Shown piece after piece: positions 24,713-33,337 of a stretch of DNA of 64,000 nt. The translations under genes were made by a program, and so were the position numbers. Every line of letters begins with the position of its first letter. Position 1 is the first letter of the stretch. The notes below the pieces were generated by a model. The model was not told the DNA's origin. It worked only from the letters and a program-made list of their open reading frames with translations, and made no database searches. This stretch comes from Candidatus Woesearchaeota archaeon (GTDB lineage Archaea; Nanobdellota; Nanobdellia; Woesearchaeales; DSVV01): positions 191,110 to 255,109 of the forward strand of contig JACPTB010000001.1 of assembly GCA_016192995.1 (NCBI GenBank), given 5' to 3'.

Positions 24713-25050
24713 AAAAAGACGATCTTGTTTTTCTTGGACATATGTTAGAATTAATTGACAAAGTTGAATCTTTTTCAGAAGGCTTATCAAGACAAGATTT
24801 TGATAAAGATGAATTGAGGCAGTATGCAATTGTAAGAGCTATTGAAATTATAGGTGAAGCAGCTAAAAATCTTTCTTCTTCTTTTACTTCTCAGCATTCT
24901 TCAATTCCTTGGAAAGATATTATAGGTATGAGGGACAAACTGATTCACCATTATTTTGGTGTTGATCTTAAGGCTGTATGGGATACTATGAATAATGACC
25001 TTCCAGATTTAAAAAAGAAATTACTTGCTATTAAAAAAGATCTCAAATAA
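24709..25050 (+). CDS. hepT: HepT-like HEPN-domain ribonuclease toxin
   Basis: The 113-residue four-helix protein has the catalytic R-x4-H-x-Y motif as R75, H80 and Y82 in GMRDKLIHHYFG. The tyrosine is the residue that partner MntA enzymes modify. HepT toxins cut RNA as dimers. It is coupled to mntA and ends only 19 bases before the transketolase start, so read-through into transketolase is likely. Confidence 0.92.
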   Translation: MKKDDLVFLGHMLELIDKVESFSEGLSRQDFDKDELRQYAIVRAIEIIGEAAKNLSSSFTSQHSSIPWKDIIGMRDKLIHHYFGVDLKAVWDTMNNDLPDLKKKLLAIKKDLK

Positions 25051-25069
25051 AAAAGAGGATAATTCAGTA

Positions 25070-25957
25070 ATGAAAAACCTAACCTCCACCAAACAATTGG
25101 AACTTAAAGCAGTAACTATACGTGAAGATATGATTAAAATGTTAGAACATGCTGGTTCTGGTCATTCTGGCGGTCCTTTAGGCATGGCTGACATATTTAC
25201 GGCTTTATACTTTAACATTCTTAATCATAATCCTAAAAAACCATGGAATAATGATCGAGATCGTGTCATTCTTTCCAACGGCCATATTTGTCCTATTTGG
25301 TACACTACTTTAGCTCATGCTGGTTATTTTCCTATTAAAGAATTAATGACCTTGCGAAAATTAAATACGCGATTGCAAGGTCATCCTCATATCCATTCTG
25401 CTCCAGGTATAGAAAATACAGCCGGTCCTTTAGGCCAAGGAAGTTCATTTGCTGTAGGCATAGCATTGGCTGCAAAAATGGACAGGAAAAAACACCGTGT
25501 TTATTGTCTCCAAAGCGATGGAGAACTGGAAGAAGGTCAGTCTTGGGAAGCATATATGTTTGCTGCTGCAAAAAAATTGGATAATCTAACGTTTATAATA
25601 GATCGAAACAATATTCAGATTGACGGCAATACTGAAGATATCATGCCTTTAGAGCCGTTGCATAAAAAACTGGAGTCATTTAATCTGCATGTTATTGAAA
25701 TAGATGGTCATAACTTTAAAGAAATAATTAGTGCTTGCAATAAAGCGAAAAAAATCAAAAAACCATCGGTGATTTTAGCCAATACTGTTCCTGGCAAAGG
25801 AGTTTCATTTATGGAGCATGATTATCATTGGCATGGCAAACCTCCAAATAAAGAAGAAGCAGTCAAGGCACTGCAGGATTTGCATAAGATTAAGAGGTCA
25901 ATATTAAATAACTACAAAATAATAAACAACAAAAATGAAACAAAAAAAAGTGGTTAA
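25070..25957 (+). CDS. Transketolase, N-terminal subunit
   Basis: This is the thiamine-diphosphate binding half of a split transketolase, as is usual in archaea. Visible are the HAGSGHSGGPLGMADIF start, the AGPLGQGSSFAVG strand and the metal-binding SDGELEEGQSWEA...IIDRNN (with Ser where GDGE is common). It moves two-carbon units between pentose, hexose and triose phosphates. I start at the ATG at 25070; the frame opens at 25025 inside hepT, but the first 15 residues are not family-like. It overlaps the C-terminal subunit gene by 23 bases. Confidence 0.93.
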   Translation: MKNLTSTKQLELKAVTIREDMIKMLEHAGSGHSGGPLGMADIFTALYFNILNHNPKKPWNNDRDRVILSNGHICPIWYTTLAHAGYFPIKELMTLRKLNTRLQGHPHIHSAPGIENTAGPLGQGSSFAVGIALAAKMDRKKHRVYCLQSDGELEEGQSWEAYMFAAAKKLDNLTFIIDRNNIQIDGNTEDIMPLEPLHKKLESFNLHVIEIDGHNFKEIISACNKAKKIKKPSVILANTVPGKGVSFMEHDYHWHGKPPNKEEAVKALQDLHKIKRSILNNYKIINNKNETKKSG

Positions 25958-26957
25958 GGACAAATATCTTGTTAACGCGATGCATCTCAATCCACATATG
26001 CATACTGAAGTTGACTATGCTCGTTCAGGATATGGTGATGGTGTTGTTGAAGCAGGAAAAAAGAACAAAAATGTAGTTGTTCTTTGCTGTGATTTAACTG
26101 ACAGCACAAAATCTGCGGATTTTAAAAAACAGTTTCCTCAGCGTTTTGTAGAAGTTGGTGTAGCAGAACAAAACATGGCAGGTATTGGAGCAGGCATGGC
26201 AGTTGAAGGCAAGATTCCTTTTATCTCAAGCTATGCAGTTTTTAATCCAGGAAGAAATTGGGATCAAATTCGCGTCAGCATTTGTTATACTAATGCTAAT
26301 GTCAAAATCATTGGCGCGCATGCTGGCATTTCAGTTGGACCAGATGGTGCAACCCATCAGGCGCTTGAAGATATTGCAATGATGCGGGTGCTGCCTAACA
26401 TGACCGTGCTTTGCGGAGCTGACTACGATCAAACAAAAAAATTAATCATTAAGGCAGCAAAATACAAAGGACCTGTTTATATCAGATTTGGCAGAGAAAA
26501 GGTTCCTAAGGTTACAACCGCAAAAACTCCCTGCACCATTGGGAAGGCAGATGTTTATCGGCAAGGAAAAGATGTTGCTGTTATTGCTTCCGGACCTATG
26601 GTTTATGAAGCATTGGCTGCTGCTGTTGAATTGCAAGAACAAAAAAAACATAAAAAAATAAGCTGTATGGTGATTAACGGTCATACCATTAAGCCGCTGG
26701 ATAAAAAAACTATTATTGCTGCAGCTAAAAAATGCAAAGCAGTAGTTACTGCAGAAGAACATCAATGGCATGGCGGATTAGGCGGAGCTGTTGCTGAATT
26801 GTTAGCAAGCGAATATCCAGTTCCTGTTAAACGAGTTGGTATTCAAGATACCTTTGGTGAATCAGGAAATCCTGATGAGTTAATGGTTAAATACAAGATT
26901 AAAAAGAAGGATATTATTACTGCGGTAAAGGCTGTTTTGAGGATGAAGAAGAAATAA
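25935..26957 (+). CDS. Transketolase, C-terminal subunit
   Basis: The pyrimidine-binding and C-terminal domains of transketolase are present: GYGDGVVEAG, CCDLTDSTKSADF, FVEVGVAEQNMAGIGAGMA with the ThDP-activating Glu, and FISSYAVF. The GVQDTFG-type tail appears as GIQDTFGESGNPDELM. Start 25935 overlaps the partner gene; an ATG at 25980 (MHLNPHMHTEV) also fits the family length. The end of this gene (26907-26951) is found again, decayed, at 28330-28374, on the far side of the two-gene cassette that follows. Confidence 0.93.
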   Translation: MKQKKVVKDKYLVNAMHLNPHMHTEVDYARSGYGDGVVEAGKKNKNVVVLCCDLTDSTKSADFKKQFPQRFVEVGVAEQNMAGIGAGMAVEGKIPFISSYAVFNPGRNWDQIRVSICYTNANVKIIGAHAGISVGPDGATHQALEDIAMMRVLPNMTVLCGADYDQTKKLIIKAAKYKGPVYIRFGREKVPKVTTAKTPCTIGKADVYRQGKDVAVIASGPMVYEALAAAVELQEQKKHKKISCMVINGHTIKPLDKKTIIAAAKKCKAVVTAEEHQWHGGLGGAVAELLASEYPVPVKRVGIQDTFGESGNPDELMVKYKIKKKDIITAVKAVLRMKKK

Positions 26958-26984
26958 ATACCTATTTACTTGTCAAACAGAATA

Positions 26985-27629
26985 TTACTTGTCCACCTTT
27001 GACACTTTCTTTTGTATTACCGTGTCTGCAAAATCACCAATAAGTTTTATAGCTCTCAACCGTTTTTTTATTGTTTTAAAGTAATAATCATATTCTATTT
27101 TGGTCAATAAAACACCTTCAATTATTTTTTTAATAATTTCTATCTGTTTTGGTTTGAATAATATGTGAAGTGCATATTGGATATCATATTCTTTAGCATT
27201 ACTGATTTTTTGAGCTAATCCTATTTGCTGTTCAGTTTCGTAACGTTTTTTTTGTCCAATAAAATCATCTTTATATTCTTCGAATGAGAAAATAAATCTT
27301 TTCACTGTTTTATTTTCAATTTTTTCCAGTTTTGGTATAAGGATATTATCCGATTCTATTTGTTTAAGTATTTGTGCAGTGAGAGATAAAATTGCTTTTA
27401 GTTCCTTCCATAGGTTTTTTTCTTTAGCTTTCTTAATTAAGATATCAAGATCAAGATGTAGAGATGACTCTTTTGTACTAAGATATATAATAAAAGGAAT
27501 TGCTTTAATAAACCTTTTTTCTTTAATTGAGAGTATTTTGATTATAATCTCTTCGATGACTATCGTTTTTTCTACTTTGAAATAAGCATATCCTATCTTT
27601 TCCAATAATGATGTTATGTCTTCTGCCAT
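26985..27629 (-). CDS. Helical partner protein of AbiEii-like nucleotidyltransferase, unknown
   Basis: The 214-residue, Lys- and Ile-rich protein is predicted all-helical with no recognisable motif. It overlaps the nucleotidyltransferase gene upstream by 16 bases and is thus its operon partner. In nucleotidyltransferase toxin-antitoxin systems the partner is commonly an antitoxin with a winged helix; I do not see one here. Role by position only: antitoxin or second subunit. Confidence 0.6.
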   Translation of the reverse strand: MAEDITSLLEKIGYAYFKVEKTIVIEEIIIKILSIKEKRFIKAIPFIIYLSTKESSLHLDLDILIKKAKEKNLWKELKAILSLTAQILKQIESDNILIPKLEKIENKTVKRFIFSFEEYKDDFIGQKKRYETEQQIGLAQKISNAKEYDIQYALHILFKPKQIEIIKKIIEGVLLTKIEYDYYFKTIKKRLRAIKLIGDFADTVIQKKVSKVDK

Positions 27630-28228
27630 TGTTGTATCTTCTCCGCATCTTCTGCTGTAATTTTATATCCAAGAGACTTAATAAATTTGATAAATTCAAG
27701 AAGTTTGAACTTTGGATTTTCTGATTCTGAAATATCCATAGTTAAAATAAATTTTCTGATTAAAAGGGAAATCTTTGTATCGGTCTTTTCAAGAATATGT
27801 TTAATGTCTTCAAAATCTCTTGCATCACCTCTATCTATTTTTGTTATGCAAATATCGTAGAAATTTAAGGCACGCAGTGTAATCTGATCAAACTCCCTTA
27901 GAATAACTGATGCATCTTTTGATGGTTTTACCAATTGTACATTGACAATGTAATCATCAAGATAGATATCGATAATTAAACCATCAGTTGTCAACCATCG
28001 CTTTTCAGCTATTTCTTTGAAGCCTAATGATTTGAATAGTGGTAATAGCAGCCGGTAACTTTTAGATGAAATAATGAAATCAAGGTCTCGTGTTGATGAT
28101 TTAAGATCTAATAGGGTTAATGCTGTTCCGCCAAGTGCAACAATAGTTAGCGGTTCATCTATAAACAAATCAAGTTTTTGGATAAATGCAATAAGATCTT
28201 GCTTGGTTGTTTCTTTGGCGTTTTTCAT
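27614..28228 (-). CDS. AbiEii-like nucleotidyltransferase (putative toxin)
   Basis: The 204-residue protein has the nucleotidyltransferase core VALGGTALTLLDLKSSTRDLDFI (GG start, D-x-D as DLD), IIDIYLDDY as the third acidic strand, and KIDRGDARDFEDI, the K...R-x-x-D-x-x-D-I motif of the AbiEii/DUF6036 group. Members transfer nucleotides to RNA such as tRNA acceptor ends and act as toxins of type IV-like systems. A perfect 15-bp stem (28272-28309) lies upstream and could be its operator. The pair occupies a cassette between the real and the decayed end of the transketolase gene. Confidence 0.8.
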   Translation of the reverse strand: MKNAKETTKQDLIAFIQKLDLFIDEPLTIVALGGTALTLLDLKSSTRDLDFIISSKSYRLLLPLFKSLGFKEIAEKRWLTTDGLIIDIYLDDYIVNVQLVKPSKDASVILREFDQITLRALNFYDICITKIDRGDARDFEDIKHILEKTDTKISLLIRKFILTMDISESENPKFKLLEFIKFIKSLGYKITAEDAEKIQQWQKT

Positions 28229-28271
28229 GAGTAATGGGAAGCATAACTGCTATTTATATTTTTCTATTTTT

Positions 28272-28309
28272 ATCAAGTTTACTTTACTTATTTATAAAGT
28301 AAACTTGAT
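28272..28309. promoter_or_regulatory. 15-bp perfect inverted repeat upstream of the AbiEii-like operon
   Basis: ATCAAGTTTACTTTA, an 8-base AT-rich centre and the exact complement. It lies about 45 bases before the nucleotidyltransferase start and next to TATA-like sequence, as expected for an autorepression site. It also lies 20 bases from the decayed transketolase end, so it may instead mark the cassette boundary. Confidence 0.55.
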
Positions 28310-28329
28310 GTTTATTTATAAATAAGGTT

Positions 28330-28383
28330 AAGGATATTATTACTCCAGTGAAAGCTGTGTTGAGGATGAAGAAAATGAAGTAA
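28330..28383 (+). pseudogene. Decayed second copy of the transketolase 3' end
   Basis: The sequence from AAGGATATTATTACT to TTGAGGATGAAGAA matches 26907-26951 with about six differences in 45 bases. In the same frame it still encodes KDIITPVKAVLRMKK followed by a stop, against KDIITAVKAVLRMKKK in the intact gene. No upstream part of the gene is present. The copy lies 1.4 kb downstream in direct orientation, with the AbiEii-like cassette between. Confidence 0.9.
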
Positions 28384-28404
28384 ATTGACTCTTATTCTTT
28401 ATTT

Positions 28405-29091
28405 TTATTTATTCTTTATATCATTATCATTCTTCTTGTTCTTTTCCTGAACAGCATCATACAATTGCTTTAAATATTTTTGTTCAACAAAAACATATTT
28501 CTGCAGTTCTTTAATAGTTTCTTCCAAATCATAGATTATCCAAGTGTCTCCATGCTGATACTGCCAGATTGCTTCATCAATAAGATATTGCCAATTGAAA
28601 TATTTGTCTTTTTGGATAATTGTTAAGATATCCTCAAAATCCTTGTCACGGTCAGTTACTGATTTAAGCATTACGATATGTTCAGTACGGAGAGCATTTA
28701 TGGTTAATGTGTATTTGCCTTTGAACTGATGGGCAGCAAATTTATCTTCCTTCATTTTTTCACTTATTTCTGTTCTGAAAATCTTTTTTACAAACAGATC
28801 AAATCTCATGTCATCATCACGTTTAAACATTAAAGGCCTATATTTATCTCTTAATTTTTCTTCAATGTAAATTTTAAGAGGGCTTGTCTCTTTAAAGCCA
28901 AGTAATTGTATAACACGCATGAATTCAGTTCTTTCTTTTTCTTGTTCAAACAATAGGTCAATATCTTTTGTATCGTTTTTATAACCATAAAACATCATTG
29001 CAGTTCCCCCAAATGCATAGCAAACAATATCACTATTAATCTGCTGGGCAATGACATTAAATAATTTCATTTGATCTTCGTGTGTTATCAT
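28405..29091 (-). CDS. DUF6036-type nucleotidyltransferase
   Basis: The 228-residue protein has the core AFGGTAMMFYGYKNDTKDIDLLF (GG..., D-x-D as DID), a later DMRFDLFVKKIF acidic strand and KSVTDRDKDFEDI, the K...R-D-x-D-F-x-D motif. It is the same superfamily as the 27614 gene but only distantly similar. Its start overlaps the preceding winged-helix gene's stop by 4 bases. The pair is probably a toxin-antitoxin or regulatory module acting on RNA. Confidence 0.8.
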   Translation of the reverse strand: MITHEDQMKLFNVIAQQINSDIVCYAFGGTAMMFYGYKNDTKDIDLLFEQEKERTEFMRVIQLLGFKETSPLKIYIEEKLRDKYRPLMFKRDDDMRFDLFVKKIFRTEISEKMKEDKFAAHQFKGKYTLTINALRTEHIVMLKSVTDRDKDFEDILTIIQKDKYFNWQYLIDEAIWQYQHGDTWIIYDLEETIKELQKYVFVEQKYLKQLYDAVQEKNKKNDNDIKNK

Positions 29092-29708
29092 AAATTCTCC
29101 GTTATATCATTAATATTGAATGGTATATAAACTTTCCATATATTTCCTATCTCAGGAAAATTCTTTTTAAACAGTTGTGTTAATTGAATCCATGAAAAAA
29201 ATGAACTAATCTTTCTGTACTTCTCCGGCATTTTCCTTACTTTCATAAACATTCGCGCAACATCATGCAATGCTCCTACTTTCTGCCAATTGCTTTTTTG
29301 CTTTGCAAGCTGATATAATTTAGGCCAGTTTTTAATATATTTAAACAAATGCAAACTTGCAAGTATAACACGAAAACTCTTTGTTTCAATGGCATCAATT
29401 AATGCATCTTCAACAGTATACACGCCATGCACCTGGTGGTCATACCAAGGATTGATTTTCATATGCGGCGAATATTTATTGATAATATCAAACATGCCAG
29501 GATCGCGTTTTCGCTGCTTTCGCATCGTTATATTATAGAGTCTTTTTGTTCTGCCTCTACCTTGAACAGTAACGTATTCTTGTTTTTTTAATTTTGTGAG
29601 CAGGTTTAATGCTGATTGTTTATTGATCTTAAGAGCTTCTGCTACGGTTTCAACGGTATGCAGTCCTTCTAGTTTTCGTAATAATTCATCTAATCTGTCT
29701 TGTCTCAT
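29088..29708 (-). CDS. Winged-helix regulator, partner of nucleotidyltransferase
   Basis: The 206-residue protein starts with a winged helix (about residues 1-65): VETVAEALKINKQSALNLLTKL as the helix-turn-helix and VTVQGRGRTKRLYNITM as the wing. A C-terminal helical domain of about 140 residues follows, with HQVHGVYTVEDALIDAIET. Antitoxins of nucleotidyltransferase systems commonly have this plan, binding DNA with the N-terminus and toxin with the C-terminus. First gene of a two-gene operon. Confidence 0.75.
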   Translation of the reverse strand: MRQDRLDELLRKLEGLHTVETVAEALKINKQSALNLLTKLKKQEYVTVQGRGRTKRLYNITMRKQRKRDPGMFDIINKYSPHMKINPWYDHQVHGVYTVEDALIDAIETKSFRVILASLHLFKYIKNWPKLYQLAKQKSNWQKVGALHDVARMFMKVRKMPEKYRKISSFFSWIQLTQLFKKNFPEIGNIWKVYIPFNINDITENL

Positions 29709-29840
29709 AATATGTTATGTTAATATAACTTATATATAAACTTTATCTTTTTTAGAGTATGTTAAATGCGTATTGTTGTGTATATAAAGACAGTTTATGA
29801 TGAAATAATGTTTATAAATTAAAACACATTTCCTTAGAAC

Positions 29841-31238
29841 ATGGTTGATAGAGTATTACAGGGAAGACTAAGTGTCACTTTAGATGACTATTTAGCAGGA
29901 TATGAAGAACGAAAGCTTATTTTTGGTCAGTTTCCAAAATATAATATTCCTTTAATTTTTGATTTATGGGATCAATATCTTGCATTCTTAACGGCAAATA
30001 CTAAACAAGAAGCTGAAGCACGAAGAATATTTGAAGAATATCATCCTCCAAGGAAAGGTCTTAAAGGCATAAGATTAACTGGTGGCTTTGATGATCTTAT
30101 CAAGGGAGTTACTGATCCTGTTTGGAAAGGATTTAATCAAAAATTAAAGGATATATTTCCTCATGAGGGCAATGATGAAATTATAACATTAACCAGACAA
30201 GCACTTAATGATCCCAATCTCTACAAATTTTTTGTCCATGATCTCAATCATTTAATTGGAGATTTAAACAGGCAGTGGTGGTGCTTGTCAGAAATTCAAT
30301 GGGATTATTCAATCGAAAGAATGCGTGACTATCGAGATGAGATAAGAGGATTGCTTGAACTTTTTAATGCAGATCCTGAATATATGTATGGCACTTATAT
30401 CCAACCATTTAAAATGCTGGATTTCATAGTTTGTGATAAACTTGGAAGAAGGCAGAGAACCGAGATTTTTAGTCCAGCTGATTTAGCGCGAAAAACATGG
30501 ATGATTTTGCAGGCAAGATGTCCCCAGTTTAAATTTGGTTTAACAACAAAGTTAACTGATGAACCAAGAAATGAACTTGCCATTGATGTTGAAAATGTTG
30601 CAATGTATGGTAATTCTGGTGTTGTATTCTCAATTATTTACAATTTAGTAAAAAATGCCTATAAAAAATTAGTGAGTGATTTAAGTGATGAAGAACGCAT
30701 TGGTTATGATCCAAGCAAAGGGTTTGGAAAGATTTATGTCCAAGTCTATGAAGCTCCTCTTGAATCAGTGGTAATAACAGTTGGTGATACAGGCAAACCA
30801 ATTGATTTAGACAAAATGAAGAACAAAATTAGAACCTTAATTCACGAACAAGGCATTGAAAGTGTGGTATTTCTAAGTCAAGGAGCTAAAAAAAGATACG
30901 AAAATTGGCAAGCATCAGCATATAAGGTTGGTGAATTGAGCATGAAAGACATTACTGATGTTGCTTTTATGGCTCGCATGAGCGGTTTTGATAATAATGA
31001 AGAAATGTCGTCAGGTATGGGATTGTATGGTTTGCAGTATTTTGTAAAGCGAATGGGCGGTTTTATACTCTATGGAGAAAACTTCGAAACTGGTTCGCCA
31101 ATTTTCACTTGTGTTTTGCCTAAAAATATGTCAACAGGCAAATTCCAGCGAGTCTTGAATTTAGTTTCAACAGGATATACTGCTGCGCGATTGTATGAAT
31201 TTGGGCATGATAAAGAAATAATAAGAAAAGTAGCTTGA
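29841..31238 (+). CDS. Soluble histidine-kinase-like protein (HATPase)
   Basis: The 465-residue protein has no membrane helix and no recognised sensor. A possible phosphoacceptor is H133 in FFVHDLNHLIGDL. The ATPase part has an N-box IIYNLVKNAYKK (N268, N272), a G1 box TVGDTGKP (D316, G318; the second Gly position is Lys) and a G2 box SSGMGLYGLQYF (about 391-401). No response regulator is nearby, so it is an orphan kinase-like protein and may regulate by another route. The TATA-like GTTTATAAATTAAAA lies about 25 bases before the ATG. Confidence 0.75.
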   Translation: MVDRVLQGRLSVTLDDYLAGYEERKLIFGQFPKYNIPLIFDLWDQYLAFLTANTKQEAEARRIFEEYHPPRKGLKGIRLTGGFDDLIKGVTDPVWKGFNQKLKDIFPHEGNDEIITLTRQALNDPNLYKFFVHDLNHLIGDLNRQWWCLSEIQWDYSIERMRDYRDEIRGLLELFNADPEYMYGTYIQPFKMLDFIVCDKLGRRQRTEIFSPADLARKTWMILQARCPQFKFGLTTKLTDEPRNELAIDVENVAMYGNSGVVFSIIYNLVKNAYKKLVSDLSDEERIGYDPSKGFGKIYVQVYEAPLESVVITVGDTGKPIDLDKMKNKIRTLIHEQGIESVVFLSQGAKKRYENWQASAYKVGELSMKDITDVAFMARMSGFDNNEEMSSGMGLYGLQYFVKRMGGFILYGENFETGSPIFTCVLPKNMSTGKFQRVLNLVSTGYTAARLYEFGHDKEIIRKVA

Positions 31239-31274
31239 TTTTTATGATAAATAAATTAGATCTATTATTTATTC

Positions 31275-31328
31275 ACATTATCCATGATACACTCGTGATT
31301 CTGCAGTTCTTCCATGGTTTATTTAAAT
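31275..31328 (-). pseudogene. Decayed second copy of the NTF2-like gene's 3' end
   Basis: Plus-strand 31275-31325 aligns without gaps to 32775-32825, exactly 1500 bases apart, at roughly 75% identity. In the same frame on the minus strand it would encode HGRTAESRVYHG followed by a stop, against HGKIVESRVYLG and stop in the intact gene. Only the tail of the gene is present. The ATPase gene 31425-32735 lies between the two copies. Confidence 0.85.
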
Positions 31329-31424
31329 TGGAGTATGTTAATCATCATAATCACCGTAAATGTATTATATTTCCCCCTCAAAACGAAAGATTTAAATAGT
31401 ACAATAATGTACTAAAATTGTACT

Positions 31425-32735
31425 ATGGATAAGACAATAAAAACGATACTGGTGGAATGGAAAAGCAAAAAGATTCCCGAGGTAATTCCCAGAGAAATCA
31501 ATCTTCAGGAGTATCTCCATCTAAAGGTTAACAAGATAATAGTATTAAACGGATTTAGGAGAGTTGGAAAAACTTATATCCTATACGGTTTGGCCAATGA
31601 GCTTCTTAAATCAAATTCTCGTGAAGAGGTGGTGCATATTAATTTTGAAGACGAAAGAATACCTCTTAGGACAGAATTTTTAAGCAATCTGATTCCTGCT
31701 GCAGACGAGTTATTCAGCAAAAAAATTAAATACCTGTTTTTGGATGAGGTGCATAATATCCCTGGATGGAGCAAATGGCTCAGGAGGATATACGACAATC
31801 AGGATATGCATATTTTTGTTTCAGGCTCTTCTTCAAGAATGTCTGAAGAGGAAATACCAACAGAATTAAGAGGGAGGTTTCTTGAAATTAAAATATTCCC
31901 TTTATCCTTTAAAGAGTTCTTAAATTTTAAGGAACTTAGTTTTGATTTTAAGCTGTTAGACTATTCAGAAAAGGAGAGGCCTCTTATCCTAAAAGCGCTT
32001 GCCGAATATCTCATTTTCGGAGGGCTGCCTGAAATAACCCTGATAGACGAAAATAAAAAATTTGAATTGGCGCAGTCTTATTATGCTACTCTTATCAAAA
32101 GGGATATTGTTGAAAGATATAATATAAAGAATGAAGTATCCCTAAAAGCACTATTAAAACTGCTTCTCGATTCAAGAGAATATTCTATAAGTAAGAGCTA
32201 CAATAATCTTAAAAGTTTAGGCTATGAAATCGGTAAATCCACACTCCAGAAATATATATCGTATATTGAAAACTCATATTTTGCATTTAGCGTGCCTATT
32301 TTTTCTTATAAAATAAAAGACCAAATGCAGTACCCAAAAAAGATTTATTTTATAGATAACGCATTTATCAGCTCAATTTCAACGAAGTTCTCAAATAATT
32401 TTGGAAGACTTTACGAGAACATTGTTGCCGTTGAACTGAAAAGGAGAAAAAAAGAGTGTTATTACTGGAAGAATGCCGAAAAAGAGGAAGTGGATTTTGT
32501 CTTAAAAAATGATTCCAAGGTTAATCAGCTGATACAGGTTTGTTATGATTTTTCTGACCCCGACACAAAAAAGAGAGAGATCAAAGTCTTACTAAAAGCC
32601 AGTAAAGATTTAAAATGCAAAAATTTATTGCTGATTAACCAAGATTATTTTGGTGAAGAAGAATCCGAGTGGTTTGGGATAAAAAGAAAGGTTAAATTTA
32701 TTCCCCTTTGGAAATGGATTTTGGGAAAAGTTTAA
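31425..32735 (+). CDS. AAA_14/DUF4143 family ATPase
   Basis: The 436-residue ATPase has Walker A NGFRRVGKTYIL (K49), Walker B YLFLDEVHN followed by PGWSKWLRRIYD, and sensor FVSGSSSRMS. A DUF4143-type C-terminal domain ends with EKEEVDFVLKND and a winged-helix region around KSLGYEIGKSTLQKYI. It is an accessory family member like 22338 and 57574 but not a recent duplicate. The TATA-like GATTTAAATAGTAC is about 25 bases before the ATG. It is the only gene of a 1.45-kb segment bounded by the real and the decayed tail of the NTF2-like gene. Confidence 0.87.
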   Translation: MDKTIKTILVEWKSKKIPEVIPREINLQEYLHLKVNKIIVLNGFRRVGKTYILYGLANELLKSNSREEVVHINFEDERIPLRTEFLSNLIPAADELFSKKIKYLFLDEVHNIPGWSKWLRRIYDNQDMHIFVSGSSSRMSEEEIPTELRGRFLEIKIFPLSFKEFLNFKELSFDFKLLDYSEKERPLILKALAEYLIFGGLPEITLIDENKKFELAQSYYATLIKRDIVERYNIKNEVSLKALLKLLLDSREYSISKSYNNLKSLGYEIGKSTLQKYISYIENSYFAFSVPIFSYKIKDQMQYPKKIYFIDNAFISSISTKFSNNFGRLYENIVAVELKRRKKECYYWKNAEKEEVDFVLKNDSKVNQLIQVCYDFSDPDTKKREIKVLLKASKDLKCKNLLLINQDYFGEEESEWFGIKRKVKFIPLWKWILGKV

Positions 32736-32777
32736 ACGAAAGTATAAAAAAAATAAAAAATCATTTAATTCTGGTGA

Positions 32778-33245
32778 TTATCCAAGATAAACCCGTGATT
32801 CAACTATTTTTCCATGCTTTACTTTAAACTCTTCAGCTACATACGTATCAGGTTGTCCAGAAACTGTTCGTTTATATTTAATAAAAATAGTTCCTTTAAT
32901 CTCTACATCTTTTTTAACATCAACAAGATACGCATCTTTTTTCCACGGAGTTTCTCTGACATTCTCAAATCCAGATTCAACACCATCTACGGAAATAGCT
33001 TCAAGATTATATTGTAACGTAGGAAAACATAGAAATGAATTTCCCCACCATCTACGTAGTTCAGATTTTCCCACTATTTTACCTTCAGGATTATCATCTC
33101 TACGTAATCGTGGACTATAGTGGGTAGCATTATCATCGTAAAGATCTAATAGTTCATCAAGATCTCTTGTATTAAAATAAGTGACCCACTTTGTCCCAAT
33201 ACCTCTTAGTTGTTGCTTGACAACATCTAATTCATCCAGCGTCAT
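32778..33245 (-). CDS. NTF2-like/SnoaL-like domain protein
   Basis: The 155-residue protein has the cone-shaped NTF2-like fold pattern: helices with WVTYFNTRDLDELLDLYDDN, ATHYSPRL, a loop KSELRRWW, then long strands ending EEFKVKHGKIVESRVYLG. Such proteins bind small molecules or act as polyketide-cyclase-like or unknown enzymes. No active site can be assigned. Its promoter faces the palindromic element at 33338-33588. Confidence 0.8.
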   Translation of the reverse strand: MTLDELDVVKQQLRGIGTKWVTYFNTRDLDELLDLYDDNATHYSPRLRRDDNPEGKIVGKSELRRWWGNSFLCFPTLQYNLEAISVDGVESGFENVRETPWKKDAYLVDVKKDVEIKGTIFIKYKRTVSGQPDTYVAEEFKVKHGKIVESRVYLG

Positions 33246-33337
33246 AGATGAGGGTGAAATAGTTGATTATTTAAATCTGCTCATTTAAAATAATTGATTT
33301 CATTACTACCTAATAATACATTATCTCATTTCATTTA

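Noticed and set aside
29709-29840. RNA gene in the spacer
   Set aside because: Only AT-rich divergent promoter sequence; no stable stem or tRNA pattern seen.
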